From assembly GCA_038230515.1 (NCBI GenBank), contig JBBRND010000001.1, positions 186,001 through 250,000 on the forward strand: 64,000 nt of DNA, given 5' to 3'. Positions within the stretch are counted from its first letter, which is position 1. Every line of letters starts with the position of its first letter. Source of the stretch: JAPLDB01 sp038230515. GTDB lineage: Bacteria; Bacteroidota; Bacteroidia; AKYH767-A; 2013-40CM-41-45. This document shows, piece by piece, positions 60,754-64,000 of this stretch. A model generated the notes under the pieces. It made no database searches, was not told the origin of the DNA, and saw only the letters and a list, made by a program, of their open reading frames with translations. Both the position numbers and the translations under genes were made by a program.

Positions 60754-62190
60754 CTATTCCTTCACCACTTTGCCTCTCCACACTTTTTCTTTGCTGTTTG
60801 CCTGCACAATGTAGATGCCGGAGGGTAGCGAGGAAATATCCATGCTGAATGCCTCACGGTTAAAATCGTGGGCTATGTTGGCATCGCTCATTATTTCTTC
60901 TCCCAACATATTATACATTGTTGCGCTTTCTATTTTAGTTTCTCCTGCGCGAAGGGTGAGGAGGGAGGTGGTGGGGTTGGGGGAAAGAGTGAATGAATTA
61001 TCATGATTTATACTTTCTGATATTCCGGAAGTGACATTTCCCATTGTATCTGTTACAAGAAAATAAATATCACTGCTGAACAAAGTTGATCCTGATTCAG
61101 AATATCCGAGACAAGTTAAACGCCCGTCAGAAAGTTGATTAAAATAATTTGCACGATCGCTTGTAGTACTAAATCCGAATATGAACGATGTCATTGAATC
61201 GGCATTCTGATCGAGTTCTGTAATGATGATGTCCCAATGAGTATATGCTCCGATACTTCCGCATAAATAAAATCTTCCTTGTTGGTTTAATATAATTTGT
61301 GAGTAATACGGAACGTCTGAATTAAAAATTTTCGACCATCGTATAGTGCCTCCTGTATCAACCAAACTTATACGGCTTGCCTCTTGACTGCTTTGGCTGT
61401 AACCAATGTTGTCAACATAAATATATCCCGAATCGGTAACCGCTATCTGATGTACGCTGCCGCCACCATATCCGTATGTCAGTTGAGTATTCCATAAAAC
61501 ATTTCCTGTTGAATCCACTTTTAACATAACTTTACTTCCCGCCCAATTGCTGCCGCTTTCCTGCTGTACTTCAACAATAAAATAATGGTCAGAAGTTTCG
61601 GCAATGTCAATTACAAACTCTTCTGAAATTGAATAAGGAAAAATATTTTCTTTCCATTGCAGATTGCCGACTGAATCAATTTTCATTAAAAGTATGTTTG
61701 ATTGATTTGGATAATTCCAGTTGCCCGCTCCAATCAAATATCCGCCATCGCTTGTTTGAAATATATGAGGAGCCAAAAAGCTCAATGTGTCGGCATATTT
61801 CCATTGCGAAATAATGTTGCCTGTTGTATCTACAATTGTTACATAAATAGTATCGAGAAATTGAAATGAACTAACCATGGAATCAAATAAAGTTGTAATT
61901 ACAAATTGATTTTTTGAGTTATTACAATACTCACTTCCAGCTGTGAAACTTAGCGGAACAGATGCAGTACTCAAACTGTCGCCATATTTATTTGTCTTTA
62001 ATATTCTCCAATCATAATGAAAGGAAGAATTCTCAGATGTAAACAACAGATAAAACCCCGAATCATTTCCCTGAATAAAATAATTTCCGGAGTTATAAAT
62101 TGTATCTCCGTACGTTTTCTGAAAAGTAATTTGTGCCGAAGCAATCGTTTCGAGAAAAAGAAAAACAACAAGCAAGTATCTTTTTTTCAT
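60754..62190 (-). CDS. T9SS-exported propeller-like protein
   Basis: 478 residues from ATG 62190 (MKKRYLLVVFLFLETIASAQ, a clean signal peptide); the longer frame to 62229 is rejected. Body repeats with LKVDSTGNVLWNTQLTYGYG, QTSDGGYLIGAGNWNY and KIDSVGNLQWKEN are a looser form of the repeats in the protein at 19682. The sorting domain (FTLSPNPTTSLLTLRAGETK, GIYIVQANSKEKVWRGKVVK) is almost identical to that protein's, including the stretch encoded by a palindrome. The two may be exported and anchored by the same route. Array E lies 57 bp upstream of its start. Confidence 0.86.
   Translation of the reverse strand: MKKRYLLVVFLFLETIASAQITFQKTYGDTIYNSGNYFIQGNDSGFYLLFTSENSSFHYDWRILKTNKYGDSLSTASVPLSFTAGSEYCNNSKNQFVITTLFDSMVSSFQFLDTIYVTIVDTTGNIISQWKYADTLSFLAPHIFQTSDGGYLIGAGNWNYPNQSNILLMKIDSVGNLQWKENIFPYSISEEFVIDIAETSDHYFIVEVQQESGSNWAGSKVMLKVDSTGNVLWNTQLTYGYGGGSVHQIAVTDSGYIYVDNIGYSQSSQEASRISLVDTGGTIRWSKIFNSDVPYYSQIILNQQGRFYLCGSIGAYTHWDIIITELDQNADSMTSFIFGFSTTSDRANYFNQLSDGRLTCLGYSESGSTLFSSDIYFLVTDTMGNVTSGISESINHDNSFTLSPNPTTSLLTLRAGETKIESATMYNMLGEEIMSDANIAHDFNREAFSMDISSLPSGIYIVQANSKEKVWRGKVVKE
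60853..60872. repeat. Decayed palindrome in a T9SS sorting domain
   Basis: CTCACGGTTAAAATCGTGGG at 60853-60872: the same element as the perfect palindrome at 19781-19800, with several arm bases changed, encoding AHDFNRE. Confidence 0.75.
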
Positions 62191-62246
62191 CTCCCTAAAA
62201 AATTTCATCTCCGAAAGATACACAAACAATCAATACTCCACCATTG

Positions 62247-62393
62247 CCCTCCATCGGGAAACGATTTTCCTCTATCGTCTTGGAGCATCCCTCTGCTGTC
62301 TTACTGTTTCCCTCCATCTTCTTGAAGCAACCCTCCATCGTCTCGCTGTTTTCCTCTATCGTCTTGGAGCATCCCTCCATCGTCTTACAGCAA
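62247..62393. repeat. Degenerate tandem repeat array E, 21-bp step (7 units)
   Basis: Units start at 62247, 62268, 62289, 62310, 62331, 62352 and 62373. Core CCCTCCATCGTCTT, or TCCTCTATCGTCTTGGAGCA. Units at 62268 and 62352 are identical over all 21 bases though three other units separate them; the rest differ at three to nine positions. Confidence 0.92.
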
Positions 62394-62579
62394 CCCGAGA
62401 CTCTTCTATCAAAAAACTTTAGACCAAAACTGTAAGATATTTTCTGCGAAAAAATTAATTTTTGCCAAAAACGGTTTTAAAATTTAATAAAAATAAACCT
62501 CCGAATTTTAAAATGTATGTAAGAAATCAGGTAATTTGTTCTTTGTAAATTGTTATGCCCCCTAATTTCCAACTTCTCC

Positions 62580-62609
62580 TTGTCATTCCCGTCCAACCCA
62601 TTATCTTTG
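62580..62609 (+). promoter_or_regulatory. Promoter of ahcY (TTG-N19-TATCTTTG)
   Basis: TTG at 62580-62582 and TATCTTTG at 62602-62609, 19 bp apart, 31 bp before the ATG at 62641: the clearest Bacteroidota promoter of the window. Confidence 0.75.
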
Positions 62610-62640
62610 CGACCTCAAAATTTAAAAACAATAAAATAAA

Positions 62641-63960
62641 ATGAGTCAAGTCACTGCCGAAAAAACCGTTAAGTACAAAGTAAAAGACATTTCCCTTGCC
62701 GCATGGGGGCGCAAAGAAATCATACTTGCCGAGCATGAAATGCCGGGACTTATGTCCCTGCGCAAAGAGTTCGGAGCTGCAAAGCCGCTGAAAGGGGCGC
62801 GCATAGCAGGATGTCTGCACATGACTATTCAAACTGCAGTGCTCATTGAAACACTGGTTGAACTGGGTGCAGAAGTTACCTGGAGCTCATGCAATATTTT
62901 CAGCACACAGGATCATGCTGCTGCTGCCATTGCTGCTGCCGGAATTTCGGTTTATGCATGGAAAGAAATGAGCGCTGAAGAATTCGACTGGTGTATAGAG
63001 CAAACTCTTTTCTTCGGAGAAGACCGTAAGCCCCTCAACATGATTCTTGATGACGGTGGCGACCTCACCAACATGGTGTTCGATAAATATCCTGAGTTGA
63101 TAAAAGGTGTAAAAGGACTGAGCGAGGAAACAACAACCGGTGTGCACCGCCTGTATGAGCGTATGCAGAAAGGCACACTCCCTATTCCTGCCATCAATGT
63201 AAACGATTCAGTTACCAAATCGAAGTTCGATAATAAATACGGCTGCCGTGAATCGCTGGTAGATGCCATCCGCAGAGCAACAGATTTGATGCTTGCCGGT
63301 AAAGTGGCAGTAGTAGCGGGTTTCGGAGATGTGGGCAAGGGCTCTGCTGAATCATTGAAGGAAGCAAAGGTGCGCGTAATCGTTACGGAAATTGATCCTA
63401 TCTGCGCGCTCCAGGCAGCAATGGAAGGATATGAAGTAAAGAAGATGGACGATGCAGTAAAGGAAGCAGACATTATTGTTACTGCCACCGGAAACTACAG
63501 CATCATTTTAGACCGCCACTTCAAAGCGATGAAACATAATGCAGTGGTCTGCAACATTGGTCACTTCGATAATGAAATAGACATGGCATGGCTGAACAAG
63601 AATTATGGAAAAACAAAAGACACCATCAAGCCGCAGGTTGATAAATACACGTTGGATGGAAAAGACATTATCGTACTTGCCGAAGGGCGTTTGGTAAATC
63701 TCGGTTGCGCAATGGGCCATCCCTCGTTTGTGATGTCAAATTCGTTCACCAACCAAACCCTTGCACAGCTTGAGTTGTGGCTTCATGCAGACAAGTATGA
63801 GAACAAAGTTTATACGCTGCCTAAACAGCTCGATGAAAAAGTAGCGCGACTTCACCTCTCGAAAATAGGAGTGGAGATTGACGAGCTTACTGACGAGCAG
63901 GCAAAATATATCGGGGTAGATAAAAAAGGTCCATTCAAATCGGATACCTATCGCTACTAA
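62641..63960 (+). CDS. ahcY: Adenosylhomocysteinase (S-adenosyl-L-homocysteine hydrolase)
   Basis: 439 residues, full length. NAD-binding Rossmann motif VVAGFGDVGKGSAESLKEA (~226), substrate motifs AGCLHMTIQTAVLIETL (~58) and SSCNIFSTQDHAAAAI (~82), NIGHFDNEIDM (~306), GHPSFVMSNSFTNQTLAQLE (~360) and the typical C-terminus GPFKSDTYRY. It splits S-adenosylhomocysteine into adenosine and homocysteine, removing the product that inhibits methyltransferases. Cytoplasmic, tetrameric in known members. Its own promoter is visible. Confidence 0.98.
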   Translation: MSQVTAEKTVKYKVKDISLAAWGRKEIILAEHEMPGLMSLRKEFGAAKPLKGARIAGCLHMTIQTAVLIETLVELGAEVTWSSCNIFSTQDHAAAAIAAAGISVYAWKEMSAEEFDWCIEQTLFFGEDRKPLNMILDDGGDLTNMVFDKYPELIKGVKGLSEETTTGVHRLYERMQKGTLPIPAINVNDSVTKSKFDNKYGCRESLVDAIRRATDLMLAGKVAVVAGFGDVGKGSAESLKEAKVRVIVTEIDPICALQAAMEGYEVKKMDDAVKEADIIVTATGNYSIILDRHFKAMKHNAVVCNIGHFDNEIDMAWLNKNYGKTKDTIKPQVDKYTLDGKDIIVLAEGRLVNLGCAMGHPSFVMSNSFTNQTLAQLELWLHADKYENKVYTLPKQLDEKVARLHLSKIGVEIDELTDEQAKYIGVDKKGPFKSDTYRY

Positions 63961-63990
63961 GAAATATTTTTTCAGAAAATAAAATGAAAG

Positions 63991-64000
63991 CCCACGGTGG
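63991..64000. repeat. Left end of a CCCACGGTnG palindrome, cut by the window edge
   Basis: CCCACGGTGG, 30 bp after the ahcY stop, matches the left arm of the palindrome at 19781; here probably the start of a terminator or dispersed element. Confidence 0.35.

Larger units (their letters stand above)
62191..62640. other. Divergent intergenic region with array E and the ahcY promoter
   Basis: 450 bp. Array E at 62247-62393, then A/T-rich sequence, then the ahcY promoter at 62580-62609. A minus frame (62195-62380, MEGCSKT-type heptads) is open only through the repeat. Confidence 0.7.

Noticed and set aside
51521..62190. Polysaccharide-utilisation locus or secondary-metabolite cluster
   Set aside because: No SusC/SusD pair, glycoside hydrolase, or NRPS/PKS genes; only surface repeat proteins.
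62195..62380. 61-residue minus-strand protein over array E
   Set aside because: Repeat-derived (MEGCSKT-type heptads), no promoter or conserved features.

Overview
The window looks like chromosomal DNA of an uncultured or environmental member of the Bacteroidota, probably Chitinophagia or Sphingobacteriia-like. The evidence is several secreted proteins ending in type IX secretion (T9SS) C-terminal sorting domains, a gldH gliding lipoprotein, a fused MurF-alanine racemase, a long PurF-like amidophosphoribosyltransferase, Bacteroidota-type promoters (TAnnTTTG at -7) and starts without clear Shine-Dalgarno sites. There are no insertion sequences, phage genes, CRISPR arrays or rRNA genes. The only RNA gene seen is a tRNA-Ser(GGA).

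Layout. 1-285 is the tail of a response-regulator receiver domain. 326-6504 is a minus-strand run: AI-2E family permease, an Mla/MCE lipid ABC transporter (mlaE-mlaF-mlaD), an alpha/beta hydrolase and an Omp85-like barrel protein. 6734-8731 is a secreted M1 peptidase. 9090-17576 holds an envelope cluster (flippase, dut, sugar nucleotidyltransferase and TPR lipoprotein on minus; a LolB-like DUF4292 lipoprotein and an EnvC-like activator on plus), split by a secreted propeller protein. Then come a purF-like gene, a T9SS repeat protein, murF-alr, gldH, a secreted CocE/S15 hydrolase, a family 9 glycosyltransferase, a TatD nuclease, asparaginase and ilvE. 32302-38346 is a nearly complete molybdenum-cofactor operon: moaD, moaA, moeA, a TauE/SafE permease, mobA, moeB-like, moaE and moaCB. 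38439-48325 carries tRNA-Ser, a CPBP protease, dusB, a gamma carbonic anhydrase, a small HTH regulator, an EamA permease, small proteins and rnr. 51521-62190 is dominated by surface proteins, one with an in-frame stop inside its sorting domain and one surviving only as an orphan sorting-domain fragment. ahcY closes the window.

The most unusual signal is non-coding. Five intergenic regions (8845-9012, 21918-22106, 42150-42527, 49680-50162, 62247-62393) are arrays of degenerate units that all keep an exact 21-bp step although their words differ. Three of them sit upstream of plus-strand genes: two unrecognised ~300-residue proteins of the same two-part layout and one small HTH regulator. One array grades into 7-bp repeats, and 7-bp repeats also occur inside coding sequences (signal peptides, a glycosyltransferase, a secreted hydrolase). 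21 is the smallest length divisible by both 7 and 3, and is also two turns of B-DNA. Function is unknown; these arrays and their neighbours are the best candidate here for something undescribed.

Dispersed palindromes, including one read through in frame inside two T9SS sorting domains, and direct repeats flanking a small outer-membrane gene add to the picture of a repeat-rich genome.
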